Source: Lolium rigidum (Eukaryota; Streptophyta; Magnoliopsida; Poales; Poaceae). From it: DNA of 64,000 nucleotides. The DNA is taken from positions 214,668,254 to 214,732,253 of the forward strand of contig NC_061509.1 in assembly GCF_022539505.1 (NCBI RefSeq), read 5' to 3'. Below are positions 46,251 to 58,174 of the stretch, piece after piece. The first letter of the stretch is position 1; every line of letters begins with the position of its first letter. The notes below the pieces were generated by a model. It was not told the origin of the DNA. It did no database searches and saw nothing but the letters and a program-made list of their open reading frames with translations. The position numbers were made by a program, and so were the translations under genes.

Positions 46251-48989
46251 TTCTAATGTTGCAATACAACAAACCCATGTTTCACATTTTTTCTTAAGTT
46301 TTATGGACCTTAAGGGCATCAGATGAACCCAAACTTTTTGCCACATCATTTTGTCAGGAAATACAATAATATGAGAAGAAGGAGGGGCGAGAGCTTCCTA
46401 TGCCATGAGACAGGGGCCATGGCACGTCCCACCTTGCCAGCCTTGCCATGGGGCCCATCTCAGGCCCTAGCACCCCTTTCGCCTCAGTTTCAATGCCTAC
46501 ACCTCCAACAATAAAAAAAATATTATTTATGTTATTGTTCACCTAGTGGTATTGTAGGTGACCTTGTTTGCTCAAGATTGTAATAATAAAATCCATTTCA
46601 TGTCAGAGTTCTTGAGACAATAATATGTTTAGTCTTAAACTTGGTTTGAGAAGATCTCTTTTCAACCAAGTAGTAGTAAGATGTGTTGCATCATCTCTAT
46701 GATAAGACTTGATACCCATATGACTGCTTACAAACACAATATTACTTGTTATCACTTGTTGCTTGCTATTAAGTGTTATATTCACATCCACCATATTTAT
46801 TTTAAACCATAAGAAACACCTTTAAACTTGTTTTAATTCCACTTTTATTTGCAGCACTTCATTATTTTGAAATACAAAAGTATATTATTAACATTACTTG
46901 GTTTAATTAGTTAAGTTTTGTAATGCTGACGCTCGTTGTGCCTAACAAACACTTCAGTGGAGTTGGGGACATAAACTGTTTTTCGAGAGTTCGATATAAA
47001 CCCTCTAGTCACCCTTATAGGGAAAATCACACTTACTGCATCATTATGCACTTCGAGTCCCAACATTCGGTTTACGAGTGTAGTTTCGTTGCCATCACAT
47101 GGCAGCCACAATGCCACGTGTCTCGGCCCTTTGCCGTGTATATTTTGGGAAACACACGAGAAAAAAGATTAAATCGTTGCCATGTTTTTTTCATTACACG
47201 GCAGCCACAACACCACGTGCTCCTGTTCTTTGCCATGTGTACTCGTGGAAAACACACGACAAAGTCCCTCACTTAGGAGAAAACCATTGGGTCTCTCAAC
47301 CTTCCACCACACTTATATACATATATTAGGGCCACACACAAGTTCGTGGTGGTTTCTAACCCTCCAAAGCGCGAGTTGTGGCAAATCCCAGGCCCATGGG
47401 CCTAGCGTTGTCTACCGCTCTAAATTTCTCGGAACAACGGTTAGCCAATGGATTTTTATGTTGGTTTGTGTTTGGTTAGTTCATAGGAAGATGGGAAGCC
47501 AAGGCTGAGCCCGAGATCTCACAAGATTTCCTCCGGTGGACCCAGCGTGGGAGTTCCCCACCATCGGTCTAAAACCTTTCCGAGTGACATCGCATGCTTA
47601 TGAATCGGGTCACAACCGAGCGCAAACTATTGGGTCCCTCAACCTTCCACCACACTTTTATATATATCTTAGGGCCACACACAAGTTGTGGGTGGGTTCC
47701 GGCACTCTGAAGCGCGGTCTGGGGTGAAACGTTGGCCCATGGGCCCAACACAGTCTACCCCTCTCAAATTCTCTGAACCACGGTTTGCCAATGGACGTTT
47801 CTCTTGGTTTGTGTTCGGTTAGTTATAGGAGCATGGCAAGCCAAGGTTGAGCCCAACAACTCGCAAGATTCCCTTCGGTGGACCCGATGTGATAGTTTCC
47901 CCATATAAGTCCAAAACCTCCCTGAGTGACGGCGCATGCTCGCGTCACACCTTGGAGCAACTATTGAGTATATCAACCTTTCACCACACTTATATTAGAT
48001 CTTAGGGCCACACATAACTTTTGGGTGCGTTCCCGCCCCCTGAAGCATGGTCTAGGCCCAACACGGTCTACCCCTCTTAAATTCTCTGAACGATGGTTGG
48101 CCAATGGAATTTTCTCTTGGTTTGTGTTTGGTTAGTTCATAGGAACATGATAAGCCAAGGTTGAGCCCAAGATCTCACAAGATTCCCTCTAGTGGATCCA
48201 ACGTGGGAGTTTCCCCAATCAGTCCACAACCTGGTCTCATCTGGATGGTTTGTATTTGACGAACATAAAGAACACTGAGTGGGCTGTAACAAGCACATAG
48301 GTGAAACTGGTTATATCCAACAGTGCCTCGAGAATGCCATGTATGTTGGATATACAATATGTTATATTCGACGAACACATAGAACATAGAGGGGATGGGA
48401 GAAACAACACCACAAAATGAATTGGGAAATATGTGGCCAAGAGAGATGGCTATATATGTGGGCACTCGGGCTCAAAGATTGTGGGAAACGAAGGCGGGAA
48501 GGAAACAATGGGAAATGGTGTTGTTTTCCGGCTGTATTGCCACAAACACTCGACAAAGGATCCTTTTCCGTGTACATATAGGAAAACACAAAGATTAGGG
48601 AGGGAAATGAATGCGCGCGCGGGAGAGCACATCGGGAACTCCACCGCACGCAGGAAGGAAATGGGACGATGTGGCACAAATTTGTGCCGTCTCTCCGTTA
48701 AGGGACACGCAACAAAGACATGTCGTCATAACGACTCCTTCAACTGTGGCCACCACGACATGTCCTAGGTGCTTGCCATGATTTTTTTTTTGCGATGAGC
48801 CTTTTCGAAAATTGTCGTGTGTTGCACCTTTGCTGTGTGTTTTCGTCGGTGTTTACAGTGTTCAGTTTGCCATGTGTTTTTGCCAATGTTTGTGGTGTGC
48901 GGAACCTTTGACATATTGTTTGTTTGGCCTGACTCGGCAAAGCCCTGTTTCTGAGTTCTGTGCCATATTACACATGGATTCTGGCAGTG
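46251..48989. mobile_element. Probable CACTA-element part with subterminal repeats
   Basis: Clusters of TTTGCCGTGTG-type motifs, direct and inverted, occur at 47,090-47,275, 48,535-48,590 and 48,825-48,950. The sequence ...GATTCTGGCAGTG ending at 48,989 is the inverted form of a CACTGCCAGAATC terminus, as expected for a CACTA-superfamily end. The opposite terminus was not found, and no transposase is visible, so the element is incomplete or its left end has been lost. Confidence 0.45.
47285..48240. repeat. Three diverged tandem units of about 275-344 bp
   Basis: Units start ATTGGGTCTCTCAACC (47,285), ATTGGGTCCCTCAACC (47,629) and ATTGAGTATATCAACC (47,963). Each continues with TTAGGGCCACACA, CTCTAAATTTCTC-like and CACAAGATT phrases. 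Copies have small internal deletions, the third being shortest. No coding potential is retained. Confidence 0.85.
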
Positions 48990-49696
48990 TATTATGATAA
49001 CATGAGATACGCAGTAATTATGTATTGATAACTACATGTATTATACTTTTTAAAGGCTACATGTATTATACTTGATACATTTATGCTTCCCAAGTGACTT
49101 TTATGGCTTCTTTTAGGTCGGTGTAAGGCAAGCGTCCTGAATTTCTTGCTTGATTTTTACCGTGTGCAGTCCGGCCCGTTGGTACTTAGTTACCAGGGCC
49201 CCCGGCCCGTGCTGTTTTGCGTGTGGAGGACACTTTGCGTCTGCGATGAAAGAAGTCAGCGTGTTCCCCTCCATCCATGTCTCTTCTCCAGAGGAAAACA
49301 AGTATACAAGAACAGGATCGACTACCACTACCAGTGACTGCCAGTTCCCTCTCTCCTCGCGTCTCTCTCAGTCTCTCGCTCTCGCACAGACAATTTTGTC
49401 CTCTAGGGAGCCAGACCACACTTTTTTTTTGAACATGCAGACCACACATGAGACTCTCTCCCTCTTAACGAAAAGACAGGCAATTTGCACAGCCATTTTC
49501 TCTCTCATATCATCTTCGTCCTCTCTCTCTCCACCTTCTCTCACACACAAAAACAAAGCTATCTAGCTCAGGAGTTCGTGTGAATTGCCAAGAAGAAGCA
49601 CGAACTAGCTCTAAGCTGTCTCGTAGCTGCTTGGTAGGTACAACCTGCATATATACATACGTACCACAACAGAGGGAGCGGGAGAGAGAGGTAGTC
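48990..49696 (+). promoter_or_regulatory. Upstream region and 5' leader of the WRKY gene
   Basis: About 700 bases separate the CACTA end from the WRKY start codon. The second half is CT-rich (runs of CTCTCT at 49,350-49,385 and 49,500-49,545) as in many monocot 5' leaders, followed by GAGAGA before the ATG. A poly(T) micro-insertion lies at 49,422-49,437. I could not place a TATA box or start site with confidence. Confidence 0.4.
49422..49437 (-). mobile_element. Poly(A) micro-insertion with target duplication
   Basis: Sixteen bases (TTTTTTTTTGAACATG) are bracketed by CAGACCACAC at 49,412-49,421 and 49,438-49,447. On the minus strand the insert reads CATGTTC followed by A9, the signature of an extremely 5'-truncated retroposition. 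Confidence 0.6.
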
Positions 49697-52600
49697 ATGT
49701 GCGACTACTTCTTGCAGACGGTGGAGGGCGACCAGCATGCTGGAGACCTCACCGACATCGTCCGAGCTGGCGGCGCCATGCCGTCTGGCGCCACCGGTCC
49801 CCAATCGACGGCGACCGAGTGGCTGCAGCTCCCTACGGGCCCGATCCTCTTCCCGCCGGCCCAATCGTCCTCGGACGGCTCCGGACCCAGCGTTGCCGAC
49901 GCCTTCGGGGATCCGTTCTCCGGCCTCCAGGACCCCTTCATCAGCGACTACCCCTCCTCTTCCGGCAGTGCTGCCGCCGACTTCTACGACGCCGTAAAGA
50001 ACGCAATGGATATCGGCATGGCCAACAAGCAGGTCGGCTTCGTCGACGCGGCTGGCTGCGGCGCCGGCGGTGGAGCTGTTGGTGCTGATGGAGGGATGTT
50101 GGACATGAGGAATCACCCTATGTTTGCGAGGGAGATGCCCATGTCTGGCGTGTCGCCGCGAGCAATCGGGCCGTACGCGGTCATGGGCGCTGGCGCGCCG
50201 AAGCTAGGCGTGCCGATGGCGGCGCACAGGCAGGCGGCTCTGGCACCGTGCTCGTTCGACGCGGCTGCGGGGCTGCAGATGACGTCGTCGCCGCGTTCCA
50301 ACGGGATCAAGCGCAGGTTAGGCATCGGTCGTTACCTAGCTGTATCAAGTTAGATCTATACAAAAAATATCTTGATCAGTCAGCCATGAAGCATGCCTTG
50401 ATTTCTATAGCTTCCCCCCGACAAGTGTAATTAAGGATGGAGGTTCCTTGTCGCGGAGGAAAGCACTGTTCAAGATTCGTAATTCAGGGAAAGTTTGCAG
50501 CTCCATTTTCCTGCACCTTGCTTAGTTTTTCCTCATTCTGCAACTCCCAAGAATGTCAGGATCGAGACGAGGGAAGAAAATTTAAAGCACGGGCCCTTTT
50601 GGGGTGTGACAAAAAACAGCAATATTTTGTAGGATAACAGAAAAAACAAGTGTTTTGGTTTGAGATTCGAGCTTCTAATTCTTCTGAAACACAAAAAGTA
50701 GGATGGGCATTATGCATGCATATACTCAGCTAAGATGTTTTCCCATCTCCTAAGTTGTATTGCAGCAAACCCTAGTTTTCAGTTTTGTTTTGAGATGGTC
50801 AAACACGTGTGCTGGACTACTGATTTCTTGCTCAATATTGTGCGTTGTCTGCTAAATGAAGGCGATGGTCTTGTGTTTGATGCAGGAAGAACCAGGCAAA
50901 GAAGGTGGTGTGCATCCCCGCACCTGCGGCAGCAGTACCCGGGAAGACCACTGGGGAGGTTGTTCCTTCTGATCTCTGGGCTTGGAGGAAGTATGGCCAG
51001 AAGCCTATCAAAGGCTCCCCCTACCCAAGGTATGACATGTATATCACATTAGTTTCTCTCTGCACTTACATGGTACTGTTGTATGGCCGCACATCTCTCT
51101 AGCTTTTATCTGCTCCATGCATATATGCACCAGGTTATATATGCATGTAATAATTATGGCGATCATAACCATAATAAGATCGAGCATGCTAAAGTTCACA
51201 CAGTTTGCTCTCCTCAATCAACAGAGGGAAACACTCAAACACATGAATATCTCCCTATTTTCTAGTACTGTTCTACCTGGTTAGTTGTAGAAGAGTATGA
51301 TAAGGTATTGCATCTAGCATGTGGGGAAGGTTGTACTGCAGTACTCTCATGTTGTCTTTTTCATGGAGTTGTATTATTACTTTTTCCTTCCAACTTGACA
51401 TCTGCAATCAATTGTACAGTTCAAACAATGTTTAGTGCATTTCAGTGGGCTCACACTTTCATATTTTACTTCATTGAGAAATAGGATTGAGGTTTTTCCC
51501 CACTGGTGAAGCCTAGAAAACAATTTCGCATTGTTTTCTTCACAAAAGTATAATGTTTTGAGTTGAACAAACAAACTGAGCAAATATAATAATATTGATA
51601 TTTCTGTCATATATTATCATTTTCCTTTTTTTTATTTAACTTCAGTTTGCGACTTAGAATTGTCGCATGTAAGGTTATCAGAGGAAATTATTATATATGA
51701 CCTTAGTTACTACTTTGTCAAACCAACTCTTTCTTCCATTCATCCAACATATATAAGTAAACCGATCATGCATGGGCTTACTATTTTTTTTGTTGGTGGC
51801 TACATCTTGAATATACACTGCTTCATTTTAAGATGTAGTTGGAACTAACCAAGTTTTTCCAATATTGGATTAACCTATCTAGTAAAATTAACAAGCCTGT
51901 AATCAAGTTCATTTAGGTTGAGCTGACATGAAACTATATACAACTATACATAGATCCATTCATCTAAATAACGTTCCACTCTTTGCAAATTATGAACGTC
52001 CTTTTTCCACTTCCCTTTGAAGTTATTTATCAAAACATATTTGTAAATCAATTAAATGTAAAATGTTTATAACCTTTATGACCGCCTATATATGTTCTTC
52101 ATTTGTGGTGAATATAAATAAATATTTAAATGACATAAGGATAATAACCGTTGATCATGGAATTAGCATCCCATTTGCTAAAAATGCACCATATATGTAA
52201 CATATTGCTAAAATTTATACTCCACCCGTTTAAATACAAATAGATGTCCTTCTAACTTCTTAAAATTTCTAAAATTAATATAGTTCTTCTTGAGTCCCAA
52301 TGCAGTTTTAGTCACTATATTTCTTGCTTTTGCCCAAGGTCAATGTCATAAAATACAGCTAATTAGCTTATTTTTCTTGCATACATTGCTTTGTGAGGTA
52401 AAACATATGATACAATGAACATGAGAAGAAAAAGAGATCATAAAACGAACATTTCACTCACAGTTTCCATTCTTGTGCCAAACTCCAAGAGGACGCCTTT
52501 TCTTTTGAAAAGGGTGGAGCTAGCACAGCAATTGATGAATTTGTTCATAATATCGTTAACCAAAAAGGAAAAGTTTGTATCTTGCATTGTACGTCTCTAC

Positions 52601-53535
52601 TACACCTACTCGTCTACATTTTTGTTAGATGTGTTAGAGAAGAAATAAGATTGTCAATTCTTGAATATTATTTACCTAAACGTGTATTAGTTCCATCCAT
52701 GCATGAAGTCTTTGAAATTGCACTTAAGCAAAAGGAAATCGGTTTCCCCTCATGGCCACCAAACAATTCCCACCGATGTATCTAGGGTGTGGTACCGGTA
52801 CATACCATATATATGCTCTTAACTGATTAACTCTGGAATGCACTGATCTGCATAATACCACCAGAATACTTTTCTAATGATTTTTTACACCATGGATGCA
52901 TATCCAGAGGGTACTACAGGTGCAGCAGCTCCAAGGGGTGTCCTGCACGGAAGCAAGTGGAGCGCTGCCGGACAGACCCCAACATGCTGGTCATCACCTA
53001 CAACTCGGAGCACAACCACCCATGGCCGACGCAGCGAAACGTGCTTGCCGGCTCCACGAGGTCCAACTACGCCAAGAATAGCACCAACACAGCTTCAGCT
53101 TCGTCGAAGAACAGCAACTCCTCCTCGCGCAACCAGCACAAGCCAGTCGTCAAGGCAGAACGGAAGGACCAATCCGCCGCGGCGGCCGCCGCCGCCGCGA
53201 GCACGACTACGAGCACCGGCAACAGCACACCTCCGTTGGCTGTGAAAGAAGAGGCGGAAATGGACAGAAGCATAGGCGGCGATACTTCAGTCACGGTCGA
53301 TCATCACAGTGACCATCTCCTGCAGCAGATGTTCAGCCAGAGCTACAGGCCGATGACGCCGGAGGCTGCCGGCAGCTACCACCACCACGATGACTTCTTC
53401 GCCGACCTCACCGAGCTGGACTCGGACCCTGTCAGCCTGATCTTCTCCACGGAGTACATGGAGGCCATGCCTGACAAGAGTGACAAGGAGAAGGCAGCAG
53501 CCAAGGACTTTGATCCATTATTCATGATGGACTGA
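49697..53535 (+). CDS. WRKY transcription factor, group IIe, three exons
   Basis: Exons 49,697-50,316, 50,886-51,029 and 52,908-53,535 join in frame with GT/AG introns (569 and 1,878 bases) to give 463 residues. The second intron splits the arginine codon after GSPYP, the conserved R-type position. WRKYGQK is at residues 240-246; the zinc finger is C260-x5-C266-x23-H290-x1-H292, group II spacing. A basic stretch KRRKNQAKK (~204-212) is a likely nuclear signal. The N-terminus [13 protein letters not shown] and the [13 protein letters not shown] tail after the finger fit IIe proteins such as the AtWRKY14/35/65 group. A poly-Ala run and an acidic C-terminus follow. It should bind W-boxes (TTGAC) in the nucleus. 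The start was chosen as the ATG closest to the conserved N-terminus. Residue 275 is Cys where most relatives, as I recall, have Ser. Confidence 0.95.
51030..52907 (+). other. Second intron of the WRKY gene
   Basis: AT-rich, 1,878 bases, from GT at 51,030 to AG at 52,906-52,907. Short frames inside are not supported as genes. Around 52,214-52,260 (CTCCACCCGTTTAAATAC...) there may be a degraded Stowaway MITE end; I see no matching second end. Confidence 0.8.
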
Positions 53536-54480
53536 GCGCCTGCAAGTGTTGTTACAACTTCTGCAGGGAGCTCATTTGAGCAAGTGGAGAGAGGTTTATC
53601 AGATATGACATTGATTAGTTACCTTAAAACATATTACCTTCGTTCCAAAATGTAGTATGTTTTGGAAACCTAATTTAGCATCTCAAAACATACTGCATTT
53701 TAGTACGTAACAAGCTTGCATCGATGCATGTGCAAATGCAAACAACATGTTTGATCTCTAGCTAGCTAGATATAGGCTTGAAATAACCGTGAACATGACA
53801 AAGAGCAAGAAAAGGGAACTGAGTTTTTCGCTCTCTTTCCTTCTCTTCAGTTAGATATACTGTGTGCTCCTTCTTTCTAATGTGATTGAGACTTGAGAGG
53901 GGTTTTGTTCAAGATGATCATATCCAGATATATGGTACATTTTTCTCTTTCTAAGGAGGCATGAGTACATGCATGGATATTCACTCCTCTCTCTCTCTCT
54001 CTCATGGTTCACTGTTATATAACAGAACACTATATTCTATGTGCTTGGCGAAAAGGATGGATCGACGGAGCATGTAAAGACATGTACTCTTCCAGACGTG
54101 ACATAAAGCTTAGGTTGCAACTGTTTTAAACATGAAGTGCACTAGATGTGACATCAAATAACTCTCTCTCTTCTCATGGGCAGAATAGTGCAGCGTCTGG
54201 CTGTGATGAGAATCTGAAGAGAAAAATGTGAAAAAAAGTAGTGCTGGCTCTTGCTTGCATGAGAAGGGAATATGTTGGGTCTGGCATGGTGCATACTTTT
54301 GTCTCCAGCTGCAAGAAATACATCTTTACTACTGGCCCACCTCTGTCATGCACACCTATGTCTAAGATACGCACTCATTAATTGTACTAATACTTGTCGT
54401 AAATTTAGGCAAAATATATGCCAAAACCTCTCTAGATTTATTGAATTTGTGACAAGTACTTAAAACAGGAGGGGGTACAT
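53536..54480 (+). other. 3' untranslated and downstream region of the WRKY gene
   Basis: No gene visible. It contains a small Stowaway-like MITE (53,633-53,710) and a (CT)n microsatellite at 53,987-54,003. The polyadenylation site could not be placed. Confidence 0.5.
53633..53710. mobile_element. Small Stowaway-like MITE in the WRKY 3' region
   Basis: The arm CCAAAATGTAGTATGTTTTG is mirrored by CAAAACATACTGCATTTTAG about 20 bases later, giving a hairpin. The left end TTACCTTCGTTCCAAAA is a diverged form of the CTCCCTCCGTTCC terminus of Stowaway elements. Confidence 0.6.
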
Positions 54481-54487
54481 ATACTAC

Positions 54488-54910
54488 CGCACAAAAGGCG
54501 TCTTTGCCAAGTTAAAAAAAAATACATGGCAACAACCGTTCGGAACATGGCGACGCCGTTGCCGTGTCCTAGCACACGGCGAAGAAAAGGACGACGAACT
54601 CCTTTGCCGTGTGTTTTTTCCCCGGAACACGGCAAAGCTTTTGTCATGTGTTTTTTTTTTGGCAGCACGGCGTAGAAAAGGAGGGTAACGGTGGCACACA
54701 ATGCTAACGGTGATCGAGACACATCATCGTGCCTTTGTCGTGTTCCTCCAAGAAAAACACACGGCAAAATCCGAGCCCTTTGTCGTGTGCCTACTAACCC
54801 AGAACACGGTGACCCTCTCATCTTTGTCGTCTGTACTGTAAAAGGACACGACAACATGGCCATTTGGTCACCTTGGTCGTGTCAGGCAACACAGGTCGGC
54901 GGCGCATGGC
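54488..54910. repeat. CACTA-type subterminal repeat cluster downstream of WRKY
   Basis: Multiple direct and inverted copies of TTTGCCGTGTG/TTTGTCGTGT motifs, for example TTTGCCGTGTGTTTTTT facing AACACGGCAAAGC at 54,602-54,640. No CACTA terminus was found on either side, so it is a fragment. Confidence 0.55.
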
Positions 54911-55000
54911 TGCTTTACCGTTTGTATTATATATGCAAGCATCATACTTCCTCCACGAGTAAGTGTAATTCTTCCGTTTGTATTAAATAAAACCTTTTAA

Positions 55001-56900
55001 TGTGCGGATGATGCGGTGGCCTTTGTGACTCTGTTCAAGGAATACATCCAACACTTGGCAATTTTCCTCGAAAGCTTTGGCGGGGTAACCGGCCTCGGTA
55101 CCAATTTCCAAAAAAAAAATCGGCCGTCCCCATTCGTTGTGGCAACTTGGATCTTGATGAAATCCTCAATGGCATTCCGGCAACTAGAACTTCATTTCCC
55201 TTGCAATACCTCGGCCTCCCGCTCTCGGTTATATGTTTAAAAAGGGTGGACTTCCAACACCTTGAGGATAAGTACACTGGCAAACTTCCTACCTGAAACG
55301 GAAAGTATGTTACTACGGCCGTCCGCACCGCTTTGGTAAAATCGATGCTTGCCTCCCAAGCTATTTACCATCTCACCCCTCTCAACATACCTTCGGAATC
55401 TCTTAAGTTCATCAACAAAATTGAGAGGGCCTTTCTTTGTTCCACCAAGGATACTACCACCGGCCCCAAGTGCAAAGTTAATTGGGATTTGGTGTTACCC
55501 CCAGACGCTTGGAGGGCTCGGGATTCTTCACACGGGAAAGTTTCTACGGCCCTTAGACTTCGATGGCCTTGGCTTAAATGGAAAGGCCCAACAAAAATTT
55601 GGGTTGGTTATAGGAACTCTTGCTCATCTGAGGATATGGAAATCTTCTATGCCATCACCACTATCATCCTTGGAAATGGGAAAAGATGCCGTTTTGGCAT
55701 GCTACTTGGCTTCAAGGTAGGAAGCCCATTGAGATTATACCTGGCCATGGGCATCCCGGCCCGGTCGTCCTGGCCCGAAATTCCAGGGCCAAGCCCAACC
55801 CGATCATGTCTCTGGGCCGGGCCTAGACCTGATTTTGTGGCCAGATGCTTGGGCCGGGCCGGGCCTAGGCCGTGATTTCATGCGTTTTACTGAAGCGGTC
55901 CGGCCCGAGGCCCGAAGGGCTTTCTCCTTGATGGGCCGGGCTTGGGCCACTTTTTTAGGCCCGACGGTCGGGCCAGGCCAGGCCTGAGCTAGTATATTTT
56001 GCGTCGGGCTTTGGTCGGCCCAGCCCGAGGCCCGACCGGCCCGTGAAATGCACAGGTATATTTGAGATTGCTCTGCTTATGTACGTCTCGTCCAAGAGAA
56101 AGAATTGGAAGGTATCTCAAGTGCTTCATGATGTAGCATGGGTGGGAAAATCGACTTGGAGCGTGATTTCACCTTGGAGCAACTCTCTCAATATGTGGAG
56201 CTTTGGTCCCTTGCGGCGAAAGTGAATATAAATGAAGACATGGATGATGACATTGTTTGGAAACTCACTGCAAATGGGCAATAGTCCGCTAAGTTGGCCT
56301 ATGAGGTGCAATTCTTGGGTTCAATCTCCTTGACCATGAACACGATGGCTCGGAAAGCTCAGGCACCTCCCAAGGTCAAGTTCTTCGCGTGGCTTGCAAA
56401 CCAAAATAGGATTTGGACTGCAGACCGGTTGGAGAAGCGGGGATGGCCAAAATGTGGGCTTTGCCCGGTTGGTAAGCAATGCACGGAAACTGTGGCTCAC
56501 CTTTTCTTGCATTGCCACTCCACCACCCGCCTTTTGAGCCTCTCTAAGGATTGGTTGGGTATCCCCGAGCTCAACCCAATTGTCAATGGACATGACTCAA
56601 CATCTTGGAATGGTGGAACATGTTGTCGGGAGGCTCTACATGGAACTGCAAGGCCATGTCATCCCTAAACATGCTTGTCTTTGGGAGATATGGAACGAAT
56701 GCAACGCTAGGGTCTTCCACAATAAGCAAGCTCTCTTGCACATAGTCTTCTATAAGATTAAAAAGGAGGCGCGCCTTTGGGTGTTGGTGGGTGCCAAGCG
56801 TTTGGGGAAATGATTCCGGGAGAGTAATCGTGTAATTTTATTTTACGGTCTTGTAAAAAACTATTCTGAATTGATTGAATAGGGAAAAGCTTTTGCCCCC
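55001..56900 (+). mobile_element. 5'-truncated L1-type LINE with frame changes
   Basis: The left border falls at the reverse transcriptase catalytic box (MCADDAVAF, 55,001-55,025, where LINEs usually have F/Y-ADD). Then follow GLGTNFQKK, IPSESLKFINKIERAFLC and a C-terminal zf-RVT-like part (PPKVKFFAWLANQNRIWTAD; C-x2-C...H-x4-C around 56,455-56,515). Frames change several times, so it is a pseudogene. An imperfect duplication starting ATTAAATAAA flanks it (54,982-55,000 and 56,901-56,919). A 325-bp MITE interrupts it. Confidence 0.8.
55737..56061. mobile_element. GGGCC-rich hAT-like MITE inside the LINE
   Basis: The 325-base element has an 8-bp target duplication TTGAGATT (55,729-55,736 and 56,062-56,069). 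Its ends are inverted: ATACCTGGCCATGGGCAT at left and ATACCTGTGCATTTCACG on the opposite strand at right. The interior is dominated by GGGCCGGGCC-like phrases. An 8-bp duplication fits the hAT superfamily. Removing it rejoins LINE sequence. Confidence 0.75.
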
Positions 56901-56919
56901 ATTAAATAAATCTTTAAAA

Positions 56920-57261
56920 TTTGACCAACATAATGGGAAAGAGTAGCAACAAATACATCGTCGAATTGATATAGTGTGAAACTACATTTTAAGATGGATC
57001 TATTGATACTAATTTAGTATCATAAATAATGTCACTTTTCCCTATAAAATTGATCAAAGTTTCATAAAAAATTGAACTTAAAGTTTCATAATTTTGAATT
57101 ATCACAAAAGCTAAAATGCATTTATTCGCAGGTGGAGGGAGTATGTGTAAGTTGGAGGCTTGGAGCACATGTTTTCCATACACATCTCCTGCTGCCCTCT
57201 ACACTACATACATGTATCACATATATGGAAGTATATCAAGATAGCCATATGCACGTATACT
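56920..57261. other. AT-rich intergenic sequence
   Basis: No gene or recognisable element. Confidence 0.5.
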
Positions 57262-57395
57262 ACTTCCTCCCTTCACTATGATAAGATGTTATAGGCATTT
57301 TTCAAAAATGCATGTATCTAGACGCATTTCATTACGTAGGTTCACTTATTTTAATCCGTGTCTAGTTTATGTTAAATATCTAAAATGTTTTATAA
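57262..57395. mobile_element. Degraded Stowaway-like MITE
   Basis: Starts CTTCCTCCCTTCACTATG and contains GTATCTAGACGCATTT and TAGGTTCACTTATTTT, phrases of the common cereal Stowaway families. The right terminus is lost at the next MITE. Confidence 0.45.
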
Positions 57396-57397
57396 TT

Positions 57398-57601
57398 CTC
57401 CCTCTGTTTCTATATATAAGGCGCATTTCGAGGTATAACTTTAACTAATAATTTAACTACCATAATATAAGTTATATGTCATAAAAAATATGCTATTGGA
57501 TTCGTATTTAAAAGTACATATAACTTACTTTTTATAAATAAATTGTTAGTTAAATTTTGGCACATAATACTTAGTGGCCTTATATATAAATAGAGAGGGA
57601 G
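57398..57601. mobile_element. Stowaway MITE
   Basis: The left end CTCCCTCTGTTTCTATATAT and the reverse complement of the right end, CTCCCTCTCTATTTATATAT, form a long terminal inverted repeat. TA follows on the right; the left TA is mutated to TT. At 204 bases the length is typical. Confidence 0.8.
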
Positions 57602-57825
57602 TAGTGACGAATGAAATACTATGCCCATATGTATATCGTGCGCCTCGATTTCTGGCCGACAAGAGTTAATACTCCGTACATTTTCACATCCATCCACGGG
57701 TACGTAGGGTACAACAACAGCACGAGTACACGGGGGACACACCCTGTTCTGAATACGTATACCCCGCGAACCTTGTCTCCAAATTAACGTGTATGCATGT
57801 GTGTGCTCAACAATGTCATGCTGTT

Positions 57826-57853
57826 ATACGCAAAAAAAAAAAAAAAAAAAAAA
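57826..57853 (+). mobile_element. Poly(A) micro-insertion with 14-bp target duplication
   Basis: ATACGC followed by about 22 A is bracketed by AATGTCATGCTGTT at 57,812-57,825 and 57,854-57,867. This is an almost completely 5'-truncated retroposition. Confidence 0.75.
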
Positions 57854-58174
57854 AATGTCATGCTGTTTCGGATCCAGACTCGCACGCATCTGCATGGATC
57901 GATTGCAAACACTGCAGTTGAATCGACAGATCGATCGTTAGATCATCAAACTGTTGGAGAGTACAAGAAAAGGACAGTAGCACACATATAGGAGCATGCA
58001 GGCATGCCCGCGAATTCGATGCCTGTACAGCGCCGCGACATGCATGCGTGCGCGTTTCGTGTCTTCGCCCTAAATGACCCTTAACCAAACATTTAACCAT
58101 TTCTAGTCTTTCGGAAAACTTTCAACCACGGTTATAGTTTCTTGTAGCCGCGCTATTTTCGATGGCTTATCTAA

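Noticed and set aside
46251..48989. Complete CACTA transposon
   Set aside because: Only one plausible CAGTG end was found, no matching CACTG end and no transposase, so only a partial element is claimed.
52214..52330. Stowaway MITE in the second WRKY intron
   Set aside because: Only a vague left-end similarity (CTCCACCCGTTT); no inverted partner or TA duplication was found.
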